Assembly: GCA_944470555.2 (NCBI GenBank)
Contig: OX104134.1
Location: 111,904,701-111,968,700 of the forward strand
Direction of reading: 5' to 3'
Source: Heterobilharzia americana
Lineage: Eukaryota; Platyhelminthes; Trematoda; Strigeidida; Schistosomatidae
DNA length: 64,000 bases
A program made the position numbers and the translations under genes. The first letter of the stretch is position 1; each line of letters opens with the position of its first letter. The notes below the pieces were generated by a model, which saw only the letters and a program-made list of their open reading frames with translations, ran no database searches and was not told the origin of the DNA. Shown piece after piece: positions 22,601-33,779 of this stretch.

Positions 22601-23068
22601 CGGCGGTCAAACTAATTGCAACGGCTGCTTATAATATGAGTAAACGCATACCATTAACTTAAACCGAGTGCTGTACGACCAGACTGCTAGGTAGTTTCTT
22701 TCCCAATAAATTTTCTCCCGTCCGCAATAGGTTTCCTAAAGAAATGCAGACTTTAGGTTCAATAACCTTTCTCCACTCTTCATAAGCGACTCAAAAATAG
22801 TGGGTTCATCACCCACTCAGCAACTATCGTTATGTTGCGGGTTAGCGACGATAAAATTGGGTCTCTAAATGCATGAAGTAAAGACAGCATAACCCTTCCA
22901 TTCTTCTCGCCTTGACAGATTTCGTATTATTCGCAAGTGGATGAGAACCGGATTGTCTACTTGTTGCTTTGGAGTTGAAATATCACAAGTTCACCCAAAT
23001 GTATCCTAGATCTCCATTAAAATTCGCCACTGAACACAGCAAACTAACGTTTGCGAGAAACGGTGGAA
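22601..23068. other. no gene recognised
   Basis: Flank between the CR1-like copy and the 3' LTR of the gypsy element. Confidence 0.35.
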
Positions 23069-23069
23069 A

Positions 23070-23417
23070 CCAGTTTAAGACTTGTGTTGGTGCAAACTCG
23101 GCAGACGCAAAGACCAATCACTAATTGTTCCAACTTCTTATATACCCACGAATATGAGACCAAGGGAGAACATGATAGTGTAGTCGGATGGAATAGTATA
23201 TTTGGATGGTTGTGCCAAAATACAGATGCGTTCCAACTAACTGGCTAGAGAGTCGAATACGAGCAATGCAACGTAACATGACAGCGTGCCAAATGGTGAG
23301 GATGCTTGACCGGGTGCCTTCGGCTTAGGGAGTCCAGTTAAACTACCAACGTCGGCATCAATGTTGAATATCGTCAAACCCTAGGCTATTGATTTCGGGG
23401 AAGTATGTGACGCTACA
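23070..23417 (-). repeat. 3' LTR
   Basis: Begins TGTAGCG (minus strand, 23417) right after a polypurine tract and ends near TTAAAC at 23070. It contains GGGTATATAAGAAG (23147-23134), the probable promoter TATA box. Copies lie at 27952-28294 and 28957-29296. Confidence 0.8.
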
Positions 23418-23420
23418 GAT

Positions 23421-23436
23421 CACTCCCCCTCCCCAG
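23421..23436 (-). promoter_or_regulatory. polypurine tract of the LTR element
   Basis: Minus strand CTGGGGAGGGGGAGTG, three bases before the TGTAGCG start of the 3' LTR. This is where plus-strand DNA synthesis is primed in LTR retrotransposons. Confidence 0.75.
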
Positions 23437-23953
23437 TGGGTTCGTGAGGACCCTAGGACAATACCAGCCGGAAGTAAAAACCCGGTGTTTTCTCCGCTGG
23501 TAAAACTCTTCCGTTGGGCTCACTGCGTGAAGTGGCCCCTGGTTGTCTGAGCCTATTCTAGGATGTCGTGGCAATTGAGAAATAAAATAAAATAAATCGA
23601 ACTGGACGTCGATCGCAATCTCCAGTTTCCTTTGACGACCTGGAATATAAATGAAAGTCTTTAATACCACGAAGACGTTTCGTAAAAATGGGAATAATGT
23701 ACATATAAATCTATCGAAATAAAGTTTGCGCCTTTTTCAAAAAAATGTTTCATTACTTGGTAGTAGTAAAAAAATTGATATAAAAAGAAAACATGTGCAG
23801 GAAGTTTCACATTGCCGGTAAATAAGGAAAATAGCGCCTCGGAAAAAAGTTGAAAATAGAAAAAATATGGTTGGCACACTTTATTTCACACCACTAAGTT
23901 GAATAAGACTTCAAATACTCCGCGAACCTGACGGTTCGGCCTAATCGTGTTTT

Positions 23954-24664
23954 CTATCGTGCCGATTGTTGTTGCAACTGTGCATTACTAGGCACATCGT
24001 CAAGAATTTCGATAATTGAGCTATCCATCGGTCGGCTGTAGCCAGCTGAAACGTCACTTTTAATGGGGCCGCCTTCGAAATAAGCTGGTTTCAAACGGTC
24101 GATACTGACAGTATCTTCACGTCCGTCTCGCTCAATTATGCTGAATTTCTCGTGTCGCTTAATCACTTTGAATAGCCTGCCGTAGGGTGGTTTAAGTGGT
24201 CGACGAACAGCGTCGTGGCGAACAAACACGTGTGATGTCTTTTGTAAACTGGGGCGAACGAAGACATCAGTCACTTGAGGCCTAACCGGAGAGGGCCCAA
24301 CTGAACGCATTGCCTTTGTAAACGTAGTCACGTACGACGCCCTGTCGGAAACATGTTCGAAAGTTGAAGGAGAAACAAACTCACCTGGTAGGCAAAGAGT
24401 GGTCCCATAGACGAGTTCTGCAGAGGTACATCCAGCATCAACTTTCAAGGCGTTACGAATACCTAGTAGGACTAGAGGCAGAGCCTCGGTCCACTGAGGT
24501 ATGTTTGCAGCTGAAAGGGAAGCTTTCAGCTGTCGATGGAAACGCTCTACCATGCCATTTGCTTGTGGATGGTAGGCTGTCGTTCGGAACCGGGTGCAAC
24601 CCAAAAGTGCCGTTAGAGCGTGAAAAAATCCACACTCAAATTGGCACCCACGGTCGGTTGTGAC
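23954..24664 (-). pseudogene. integrase, second half of core and C-terminal domain
   Basis: Continues the pol frame after the stop at 24665. VTTDRGCQFE carries the second catalytic aspartate, and YHPQANGMVERFHRQLKASL the catalytic glutamate of the DDE triad. ALPLVLLGIRNALKVDAGCT and LPGEFVSPSTFE follow, then the C-terminal PPYGRLFKVIKRHEKFSIIE, DGREDTVSIDRLKPAYFEGG and a tail. Length and order fit a Boudicca-type integrase. The stop at 24665-24667 (TAA where CAA is likely ancestral, in PS-stop-VTTDRG) separates it from the N-terminal half. Confidence 0.9.
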
Positions 24665-25966
24665 TTAAGATGGACATCCGAAGTTCGCGTTCCATCTTTC
24701 GACGAAAACATGGGCAACTGTTTCAGCAGTAATATCCTTAATAGGTACTGCTTCCGGCCATAGCGTGAAACGATCAATACAAATGAAAAGGTAGGTACGT
24801 CCATTAGATTCTGGTAGGGGTCCTACAACATCTATATGGGCGAAGTCGAAACGCATGTCTGGGGCTGGAAAAGAGCCTAAAGGGCTTTTCGTGTGTGACC
24901 TGACTTTACACTTTTGACAAGCTAAGCACGACTGAGCCCACTCCTTAACGTCTTTGTTCATCCCAGGCCAGCAGAAACGTTGTGCGATAAGCCTAATGGT
25001 GGCTCGTACACCTGGATGAGAGAGTTTGTGCAACGTATTGAAGACGTTGCGTCGACAACTCTTCGGAACTATTGGGCGTGGTTGACTAGCAGAGACATCG
25101 CACAAAATTGTATCCTTGTCTGATCCAACCGGACAAAGTCGCAGCTTGAGAGTTGTGGACGACAACTCGCGATGCAGCTCAAGGTCTTCCTTTTGACGCC
25201 GAGCTAGTTCAACGAGATCAACGCCCTCGATATGATTTATCGAAGCTATTCGAGATAGTGCGTCGGCTGTGGAGTTATTTGCTCCAGAAATGTGGCGGAT
25301 GTCTGACGTGAACTGGGAAATGTAATCCAGCTGTCGCGACTCACGAGGGGAGTATTTGTCAGACGCCGAGCTGAGGGAAAACGTTAACGGTTTGTGGTCT
25401 GTGAAAATAATGAAATCACGACCTTCCACAGAATGTCGAAAATGGCGTACAGAACAGTACATGGCTAGGAGTTCCCTACCAAATGTACTGTATCTTGTTT
25501 CCGCGTCTTGCAGCCGCCTCGAGAAAAAGGCTAACGGTTGCCACTGGTTGTCAGTCAACTGTTGCAAAACTGCTCCAATTGCTGAATCAGATGCATCAAC
25601 AGCAATACTCAAAGGAGCATTGGGGTCATGATGCATAAGCATGGTTGCGTTCGAAATGGCTTCCTTGACTTTAGAGAAAGCAAGTCTAGCCGCGTCGTCC
25701 AGAGACACGAACTTCGCAGTTCCTCGAAGTAGATCTGTTAGTGGTCTCATGACAGAGGCACAGTTAGGGATAAACCTTCGGTAATAACTTACCAGGCCAT
25801 TGAAAGTGCGGAGATGTTTCACAGTGGTCGGCTCTGGATAGTTTGTGATAGCCGCCACTTTATCTCTCAATGGGCGTATACCTTTGTTGTCAATGGTATG
25901 CCCAAGGAAGCTGAGTGATTCAACTCCTATTTCACACTTCTGTAAGTTGACTGTGATGCCATGTTT
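24665..25966 (-). pseudogene. pol: RT thumb, RNase H, integrase N-terminal half
   Basis: From the frameshift onward the frame reads [40 protein letters not shown] (RT connection), [20 protein letters not shown] (RNase H first aspartate), [20 protein letters not shown] (RNase H glutamate), [10 protein letters not shown] (third acidic site) and [19 protein letters not shown]. The integrase zinc site follows as [15 protein letters not shown] then CLACQKC (HHCC), then [13 protein letters not shown] with the first DDE aspartate and [17 protein letters not shown]. The frame is long and clean, which indicates a fairly recent insertion. Confidence 0.9.
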
Positions 25967-26526
25967 TTAAGTCTTTCGAATGCGAGGTCCAAATGTTTAA
26001 GGTGAGTTTCCTTATCTGGACTCGCAATTAGACAGTCATCGATGTAGACATGAACAAAATTGAAACCACGGAAGACATCATCCATAAAGCGTTGGAATGT
26101 TTGTGCTGCATTCCGAAGACCAAATGGCATGCGCAGGAATTCAAACAAACCAAAAGGAGTAATAATGGCTGTTTTCGCGATATCTTCTGCTGCCATAGGT
26201 ATCTGGTTGTACGCTTTGACCAAGTCGATTTTGGAGAAAATGTTCATTCCGCATAAGGTTGCAGTCAAATCGTAAACGTGAGGTATCGGGTAGCAGTCCG
26301 GTGTTGTTTCGGCGTTAAGCCTTCGGTAATCACCGGTTGGACGCCAGTCGTTGCTATCCTTTTTGGGAACCATGTGCAATGGCGATGCCCAAGGACTGTT
26401 TGACGGTTTGATTATGCCCAGTTCGAGTATGTGGTCGAATTCGCTTTTCGCCGCTTTGAGCTTATCGGGGGCTAGACGGCGCGCTTTGGATGCCACAGGT
26501 GGATATGTTGTTGTCACGTGATGCAT
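25927..26526 (-). pseudogene. pol: reverse transcriptase fingers and palm
   Basis: The frame reads [73 protein letters not shown] (box A, catalytic D), [20 protein letters not shown] (box B) and [14 protein letters not shown] (catalytic YIDD). All catalytic boxes are intact. One base is missing in LKN(H)GITVN at about 25964, which throws the frame; the continuation is the next pol frame. An in-frame TAA at 26566-26568 separates it from the protease. Confidence 0.9.
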
Positions 26527-26565
26527 AACATTGCTGGTTATGCACGGAAGAGTGTGCTTCGGTTG

Positions 26566-27010
26566 TTACAACTCTGGATATTTCTCCAAAACTGCTTGGT
26601 AGGACGCGTCGCCTGATTGTTTGGTTCCAACGAAGGCTAAACTCGGACCCGCATAGGTGTTGCCGCCAATAGATAACTTTGCGTTGTTATTTGTCAGACG
26701 TCGACGGCGAGCATCTACGAGTAGATCGTAATGGTTCAGCAAATCTATGCCAATGATGGGCATAGAAACGTCAGCCAGGAGGAAAATCCAGTGGATAGAT
26801 TTACGTAAACCTAAGTTGAGCTAGGCATACTCTCTCCCAGATGTCGCGATCGCCCCGCAGTCGGCTACTTGGAGATTGAAGGATAGGCATTATGACGCTC
26901 CGTTGGCGGTGCGGGAAGAACGCTAACTTCTGCGCCGGTGTCGACGAGGTAGCGGAGTTTCGTTTCAATGTCGGTGGCGTAGGGCAAACGGCTGTTTCCG
27001 CCGGCTACGG
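26566..27010 (-). pseudogene. pol: aspartic protease
   Basis: Minus strand 27000-26900 reads SRLPYATDIETKLRYLVDTG and AEVSVLPAPPTE, with the retroviral-type active site DTG at about 26945-26934. After a frameshift the fold continues as QVADCGAIATSGREYA, stop (TAG, 26821-26823), LNLGLRKSIHWIFLLADVSM, PIIGIDLLNHYDLLVDARRR, the flap-and-core end of a gypsy protease. It is dead because of the frameshift and two stops. Confidence 0.8.
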
Positions 27011-27364
27011 CTGCTGTGAACACGTGCCGGCGTGACCGTTTCCCTAGTTTGCGTCCTTGTTAAAACCTCATGGTTTCCGGCATCTTCTCCGCAAGTATCA
27101 GGGAAACTAGCGCCATTCAGGGTTTTCCATCCTGTTAGGTTTAGTTTCGGGCTACCACGCGATTTTCTGCGATGCACTAAGACGCGTTTCCGTGGAGCTC
27201 TACGTGAACTAGTACTAGAACTGTTTAACAGAGCTGCACAGCCTTGTCACCTCTGGATCCTGGCTCTCTGGTCTGTCGCAGGCAGAATACACGTTGGAGA
27301 CGGGTCTGCTGGAAACCTCCAGCATTTTATCTGCTCAGGCTGCCAGGTCATCGAGTGGGACTGA

Positions 27365-27830
27365 CTAAAGTGTCACTGACATGGTTTGCACCGGCTGTGG
27401 CAGTTTCGAAAGAAATAGTTCTCGGAAGAAACCATCGTCGAATGTTCTTGCGCCTATCACTTCTCGCATGTGTGCGAGGACTTCAGAAGCTGAGTGGCTG
27501 CCTAGCTCGATGTTACGAAGCGATTCGTCTAGACGCTGGCGACCTGTCAGATCGCTTTTCTTCAACAGTGCGGCCTTAAGAAGTGCATAAGGATCACTTA
27601 CTTCAGGATTGAACATGTGTGCTTTAACATGTCTATTTAATTCCTGCGGTAGGGACCGTATAACAGCAAGAAATCGGGAATGAGTATCTGAGACGTCCTG
27701 TTCTCGAAAATCTGCCTCGGCATACAGAAACCATGTTTCCGCATTGTCTGGCCAATATGGCACGAGTTGGATCGTGTTCGCAGTCGGCTTAATACGAATA
27801 AGCTTGGGAGTGTGGTTGGATATGCGAAAG
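27365..27830 (-). pseudogene. gag, N-terminal and central part
   Basis: The frame reads KLIRIKPTANTIQLVPYWPD, NAETWFLYAEADFREQDVSD, THSRFLAVIRSLPQELNRHV and further to LPQPVQTMSVTL, a gag layout typical of CsRn1/Boudicca elements. No clear start codon lies upstream. TAG stops it at 27365. The same frame then continues as SVPLDDLAA, TGA, ADKMLEVSSRP to about 27190. The cysteine-rich zinc region expected before the protease is not recognisable, so it is lost or heavily altered. Confidence 0.8.
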
Positions 27831-27932
27831 TGTAGTAAATGTATATATAGATGTTATCGAAATGAAAACAACGCACAAATATAAAGTGTAACAAACCCAC
27901 CAATTCAATATCTCCTATTGGTCGGGGTATAT

Positions 27933-27951
27933 GATCACGTCGGGCTCACCA
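27933..27951 (-). promoter_or_regulatory. tRNA-Trp primer binding site
   Basis: Minus strand TGGTGAGCCCGACGTGATC directly after the 5' LTR. The eukaryotic tRNA-Trp 3' end, ATCACGTCGGGGTCACCA, pairs with it except for one position. Reverse transcription of the element would be primed here. Confidence 0.85.
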
Positions 27952-28294
27952 GTTTAGGATTTGTCCTGGTGCAAACTGGACATATGCAAGGACCAATCAC
28001 CTGATTGTTCCAACTTCTTATATACCCACGAATATGAGACCAAGGGAGAACACGATAGTGTAGTCGGATGGAATAGTATATTTGGATGGTTGTGCCAAAA
28101 TACAGATGCGTTCCAACTAACTGGCTAGAGAGTCGAATACGAGCAATGCAACGTAACACGACAGCGTGCCAAATGGCGAGGATGCTTGACCGGGTGCCTT
28201 CAGCTTAGGGAGTCCAGTTAAACTACCAAGGTCAGCATCAATGTTGAATATCGTCAAACCGTAGGCTATTGACTTTGAGGAAGTGTGTGACACC
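27952..28294 (-). repeat. 5' LTR
   Basis: Partner of the 3' LTR. Its middle 230 bases are almost the same, while both ends have changed. The outer end, which should read TGTAGCGTCAC, reads GCGCGGTGTCAC. A TATA box GGGTATATAAGAAG lies at 28027-28014 on the minus strand. Confidence 0.8.
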
Positions 28295-28956
28295 GCGCCA
28301 GAATGTGGTTATTTTCAAATACATAGGTAAAATGGATCTCAAATAGCCTGAAAAGTATAGGGATATTTCAATCAACCAAAGGATTATGTATTTTACTAGC
28401 CTTTTCAGTTTCTAGTCGAGTTCTTTTTCCTTCGCCTTTCAATGCCATATTGATGATAGCATCGTCAGCTACAATTACATCAGAATTTGTCAACTCACTC
28501 AGAAAAAGATATTTACTGCGTCCTTATGGTGAACGCATAGCTCTATGCATTAGTAGACTCTTGGACAATAACATCAAGATTTACCCTTGAGGTTGGTTCC
28601 TCGAAAACAGAAAGAAGCGCTAAAGACAGTGAATGTCTTTGTAGCGTCCTTGTACGATTCGTTAGTTGTCGTTTATTACTAAGTACATCATATTACTTGC
28701 TGAGTTGTAGACTCACTTTTTTTTCTTCCTGATTCAAACCGCTGGACTCACAAGCCCTTCTCCCCCCCCCCCGTGCAGCAACGTACACCTACCTACAGTC
28801 TAGACAAAACCCTATCGTTACAGTTTATTCTCATTTTGAACAGCTACAAAATGTAACAGTTTGTATGTTTTTTTGCTGGTCTTGGTGTGTTCTGAACTGT
28901 TTTAGAAAGCCTAGTAACCAATCTGAGAATCACACATATGACCATGTGGTTTTTTA
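28295..28956. other. no gene recognised
   Basis: AT-rich spacer between the 5' LTR and a further LTR copy; includes a run of C at 28763-28773. Confidence 0.4.
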
Positions 28957-29296
28957 CGAATTGCCGTGTTGCGAACTTGACAGACGCAGAGGCCAATCAC
29001 TAATTATTCGAACTTTTTACATACCTACAAATACGAGACCAAGAAAGAACACAACAGCGTAGTCGGATGGAACAGTATATTTGCGAGGTTGTTTCGAGAT
29101 ACCTATACGTCCCAACTAACTGGCTAGAGAGTCGATTACGAGCAGTGCAACGTAACACGACAGCGTGCCAACTGGCGAGGGTGCTTGATCGGGTGCCTTC
29201 AGCTTAGCTAGTCCAGTTAAACTATCAAGGTCAGCATCAATGCTGAATCTCGTCAGGCCCTGGGCTATTGATTTTGGGGAAGTGTGTGGTGCTACA
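28957..29296 (-). repeat. solo LTR of the same family, diverged
   Basis: Starts TGTAGCACCACAC on the minus strand at 29296 and follows the two LTRs along most of their length. It has many more substitutions than they show against each other; the TATA region reads GGTATGTAAAAAG. There is no internal sequence next to it, so it is most likely a solo LTR left by recombination. Confidence 0.7.
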
Positions 29297-29939
29297 GTTT
29301 AACGCGGATGTTACGCATGCCGCGATTAGTCTTGAAGGCTTTTTAGGGGATTCCAGGCCTCTTTAGGTAATATAGGGGATATTGTCTAACTTTCATAACA
29401 CTTAGTTTGTGACGTTAGTGAATGCCGAAAGAAGGTGCTGGACTGTCCTGCCTACACCTTTATCAGCATTCGGTCGACAAAGTTTCAGAAAGTGATCAGT
29501 TTCTAAACATTTTCACAAAGAGCTCATCTTCTAACCTGTGTTCTCAAATGTTTAGACATTAAGCTATTCCAATACTGAATAGCTCAAGGCGTGTGAATGA
29601 CTGTAGTTACGCTATAAAACTAAACAGATTACCCAATCATAGAGACCAATTCGCTTGAGGACTCAGAAGGAAGCTTGTACACAACAGTCCTGCTTTATGG
29701 TTTCCATAGTACTTTGTATCGTTTGGCTACATCAAGTAGAGAACAAAATAAGGTGGGTGTGCTGATAAATACTGAGTAATTTGGTATAAAACATACCAAG
29801 ATTCTAGAGTTAATCGACTGTAACTTAGACGTTGAATTAAAATAGGTTAGTTTCCGCCAACTGCGATGACAGTTTTCATCTAGAAGAATACGTCGCTCAA
29901 AATGCAACATTTTGAGAACAAAGGTGAAATTTCAGGTGG
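29297..29939. other. no gene recognised
   Basis: AT-rich; a small imperfect hairpin is present at about 29421-29476. Confidence 0.35.
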
Positions 29940-30190
29940 AGAAACGGTCGACAGGAAAGTCTGTGCAGTCAGTGACACAACGATAAAAGGAGACTACCAA
30001 ACATAGACCACTTTGTCAAGGCAAGCTACTGCATCACTCACGGAGAAATCCTAATAACTCAATTAACATTGAAACTAGTGCTGATGGTTTCGTCACCAGG
30101 ATAATTACAGCTTCACAGTGAAACTATTCAGCCCATCAGACGAAATACAACCAGGATCATCTACCTGAGCTGCACATATTCTCCACCACC
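29940..30190 (+). mobile_element. Penelope-like element 3' tail
   Basis: Contains AAGGCAAGCTACTGCATCAC, TTGAAACTAGTGCTGATG and ATCTACCTGAGCTGCA. The same ordered blocks occur downstream of the Penelope-like GIY-YIG remnant at 49031-49400 and inverted at 48425-48690. No coding part is present here. Confidence 0.5.
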
Positions 30191-31310
30191 TCAAAATCAT
30201 ACAAGCGCAACACGGTTTGTGTTGTTCGAAGATGGAACGGCTCCTTTCAGAGGGGAGCTTCTGTAGGAGAACAACTATTCTTTCCCTATGAGTGTCTACA
30301 TCAGCATGCTCTACTGAAGTGTCAGATATAGATCACTGACTAATTTTCCAGATCAGTAGAAAATAACTAAAGAGAGCGGAAGACAAGTGTTACAACTGAC
30401 AATTGCAGATGCACACTATGGAATGCAGAAGTATCAACCTGTGACTGACAACCAAAGGAAAACTGAGAAGCAAACACATGACAGCGTTAACAACAGCAAT
30501 TGGAAAATTAAGCAGGTGATATGAAGGACAATAGAGGCAGAAGTTAACTAAAATTCCAGAAGCACATGCAACGGCGAAAACAAATGGTGTTGCCAACTTA
30601 TTCCACAATCAGTGACAAAAGTGAAAAATACTTCGGAAGGAACTGGACTACAATTCAGGGGAACACCTCAAAACCAGAATTCCTCGCTGCACTAAAATCG
30701 TCAAAGTGATTAGAGTGAGTTTCCTTATCTAGATCGGCAGATATAGGTGTAAACTGTCCCGAAACCTGCATCTTTGTTCAATCTTTTGCTAGCAACGACA
30801 AATTCTCGATATACCAGTTCAAAAAGTCAGGATTGATGGTATTGTAGTTAGTAATAACGGGATCATCAGAAATTAAATTATAACCCACTGAATAGACAAA
30901 AGAGAACTTGCAGCCATATGAGTTCTTTATATTGTTTTAAGCGCAACATAAATAAATAAATAGGTATTGAGATTTATAAAGTGCAGTAACTGGAGTGTTC
31001 ATTCGCCACATCTAACACATGTTGAACGTCTTTCTGCATGTTCATAATGAACCCCGGCTTTATTCGTAGGTTCTTCAGATCTTACTAGTTCTATATTCGT
31101 ACTTTTACTGGAATTATCTATATGTATCTAAAAGCAACCTATTAAATAAGGATTAATCAAAGGATCATTAGAATCATCGCCAGAACTACTCATATGACTG
31201 ATTCTCACCTGGTCTTTGTGTCTGTTGTGAACGAAACGGTCTTCTGAGTCCGGAATCATAAACATTCTGTTTCCCAGTTTTCTGTATTATAAATCACTCC
31301 GATGGTTGAT
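30191..31310. other. no gene recognised
   Basis: AT-rich sequence without domains. Confidence 0.35.
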
Positions 31311-31319
31311 ATTCACTCC

Positions 31320-33065
31320 CTCAATAACAGTGTACTTCTAACGAAGCCATGACCATTAGGTATGTCCGAAGTGTTCGGGATTTGAAGAGTTTGGCTGGAC
31401 TTTCATGAGTAGTTGTATGTTCTGCATCCTCATACTGAAGTAGAAAATCATCAACACGTCTTTCAAAATCGCTTGTAAGGCACATAGGTTGTGCCAATAA
31501 TATCATTTCCTCAGGTGTTTGGCATGCAAAAAGACGATAATCCGACAGAACGGATCTCATTGAAGTAACAACCGTTCTGCCGTTCAGACATAAAAATCCC
31601 TTAGGACGTAATTATATTTAATCTCTTTGTTTATGGAACTCAAAGAGTCTTCGTTTTCATTGGAGATTCCAACCCTTCTTCATGGCATTTATTATGCTTC
31701 CATAGCCCTTTCTGTCATCTAGTGTTGGCTGAACTAATAAACAATTGATATTAGTCGGTGGACTATCAAACGATGAATGACGCAACAAGAAATCTGCATG
31801 GGTACATCTGCTTGTGTTTTAAATTGTTTAGTCATAAGCATTCAGTCCTTACTTCCATCTCCGAACCATAGCAGTGGGTGGCCTACCTAAGAATTTGTCT
31901 AGATGATAAATGAATTTCAAAGCTTGTTGATGAATGACGGTATGAAACTTAGAACCGAATAGATTTTGTGGAGACGCTGTACTACCCAGACAACCGCTAG
32001 TACATCTTTCTGAGTTCCAGAATATCCCCGTTTATTTATACCTAATCGTCAGGAAATACAAAACAAGTTTTTCATTTTGCTGTAGTATTGCAGCTATACC
32101 CACTGTTAAAGCATAAATGATAAGAACAGACTTATCCTTTGGTGAGAAAGCTCTCACGAATCTTTGGTTGTTCAGAACCTTCAAAGTGTTTCGTAAAATC
32201 TTTGTGTAGCGTTGTCCCAACACTAAGTGCTAACCAGACACGATATCAAAGGGTGAAGACAATAACTGCATGAAATTAGGGATAAATCTTAGGCAGAACT
32301 ACGAACCGCCAATCCATTATCTCAAAGATGAAATATTTGTCAGTGAAGGTGCTTGAATCAGTGGAGCAAGATGACTCACATTAGACTTAAAACCAGTGAA
32401 ATCCACAGCATATCCTAGGTACGACACGTATTTCAAATCAAAATGACATTTGAATGGATTAACTGGTACATTTTTGTCACAAAAAACCTGAACAGCCTCA
32501 AAAGGCGTCTATTATGCAGCTCAGTATTGGAACCATGAACTATGATGTCATTTTTATAGGATTCAATACTATCTAATTCAGCTTTCCTGTGATTCACAAC
32601 CTTTTGGAATATTGTGGGCAAACTGTAAACCTAAAGGACAAGAATCTATAAGTAAGCATCCCAAATGGAGCATTAATTCTGGTCAGTTTACTAGAGGCTT
32701 GACCAGGAACGACTTGTAAAGATACATCTTTTAGATATATTCTGTGGAAGTATTTTGAATCACGTAATTTTTATAAGATATCTTCAGTTTCATCTGCAGT
32801 ACAGTTTCGCTGTAGTAGTCGGTCATTGAGCATTAAACAACGATCACCATAGGTTCTTGGTGTCTTTCCATCTGCCTTCAGTGGTGTTGCTATAGAAGTA
32901 ACCTAATTCGAAGACTCAAGTAGTGTGACCACACTCTTTTAAGACAACTTACCCAATTCTTCCTGAGATGCTTCTGTTAATCCATCTGGAATCAGCCAAC
33001 GCTTCCAGCAGAAACGAATTCCGCTTGTTTGCAGATGTATAGGTTGAATGTTTATACTACATTAA
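31320..33065 (-). pseudogene. gypsy-type pol remnant, minus strand
   Basis: From high to low coordinate on the minus strand, with stops and frameshifts: TSIATPLKADGKTPRTYGDR and LMLNDRLLQRNCTADE (RT fingers), LRDSKYFHRIYLKDVSLQVV (box A region), SKLTRINAPFGML, IFQKVVNHRKAELDSIESYK then NDIIVHGSNTELHNRRL (the YxDD position reads YKND). Next come FSPKDKSVLI and VGIAAILQQNEKLVLYF (RNase H), GYSGTQKDVLAVVWVVQRLH, LFGSKFHTVIHQQALKFIYH, ADFLLRHSSFDSPPTNINCL, and finally AEHTTTHESPAKLFKSRTLR (integrase C-terminal side). The integrase core is deleted near 31560. It is a different gypsy lineage from the 23-28 kb element. Confidence 0.8.
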
Positions 33066-33779
33066 GATTTTGAATGGCGTAAGATCACTTCCAGCAAGGG
33101 GTCATCAAGTGACTAAGTGCAAATTCTGCCAGTAAATGTTGCTTGTGTTTTGATTTAGGTTTTGTAATGTATTCAAAAACATTGCACAGTCGTTCTTTTG
33201 ACTTCATTCAGTTTGAATGTATAACCATACTGACATCCTTGTTTCGTTTGTATCGTATTTTGGTTTGGTCAGAAACTGTAATAGCCGTAAAACAGGTTTT
33301 TAATTGTATTTTGCTGTGAAGAACACCATTTTTTTCATAGAGTTCATCTAAAATTTGAATATACATTCCTCATTTGGCTACCGAGTGTTTGGGATTTAGT
33401 GAGTTTTGCTTTGGAATTGGGAATCCTCGGAATTCATAACGAGCTAAACGTTGATTTTGGTCGTAATATAAGTTCTTCAACTTGGCTCCACTCCTTTTTG
33501 GCTGATGGTTTAGATCGCTTTCCTTTGGAACTCGGCTTCAATAATCGTGATTTTCTGTTCTTCTAGGATGTCTGCCGATGGTGAAAATCAAGCCTTTGAA
33601 CAAGTAGATGAAGACATCGGAAGCGATTTTTATGTAAGGAGAATAACTTGGAAGTTTCTATTACTTTGTTTGATGACGTCGAAAATAAAGTGAATGATGA
33701 TGATGTTAGTGTGCATGGTTCATGTAGCGAGAGTAATAATATCAATTATAAGATAGTCAAACGTATGTATTGTTCCGTT
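33066..33779. other. junction between two opposed gypsy remnants, nothing named
   Basis: Some of this may be gag or protease of either element, but no motif supports that. Confidence 0.3.

Larger units (their letters stand above)
23070..28294 (-). mobile_element. Ty3/gypsy LTR retrotransposon, CsRn1/Boudicca-type, nearly full length
   Basis: Complete layout on the minus strand: 5' LTR (28294-27952), primer binding site (27951-27933), gag, protease, reverse transcriptase, RNase H, integrase, polypurine tract (23436-23421), 3' LTR (23417-23070). The primer site starts TGGTGAGCCCGACGTGAT, complementary to the 3' end of eukaryotic tRNA-Trp with one mismatch, which is a hallmark of the CsRn1 clade to which the schistosome element Boudicca belongs. 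The LTRs differ at roughly two dozen positions by eye. Stops in gag, at 26821, 26566 and 24665, and a frameshift near 25964 make it non-autonomous. Confidence 0.9.

Noticed and set aside
28325..28370. CTCAAATAG followed by GAAAAG, like a decayed hammerhead
   Set aside because: Neither catalytic block nor stems are recognisable; the similarity is short and may be chance.
29421..29476. Short imperfect hairpin
   Set aside because: Arms of under 20 bases with mismatches, no conserved partner elsewhere in the window; could be chance in AT-rich DNA.
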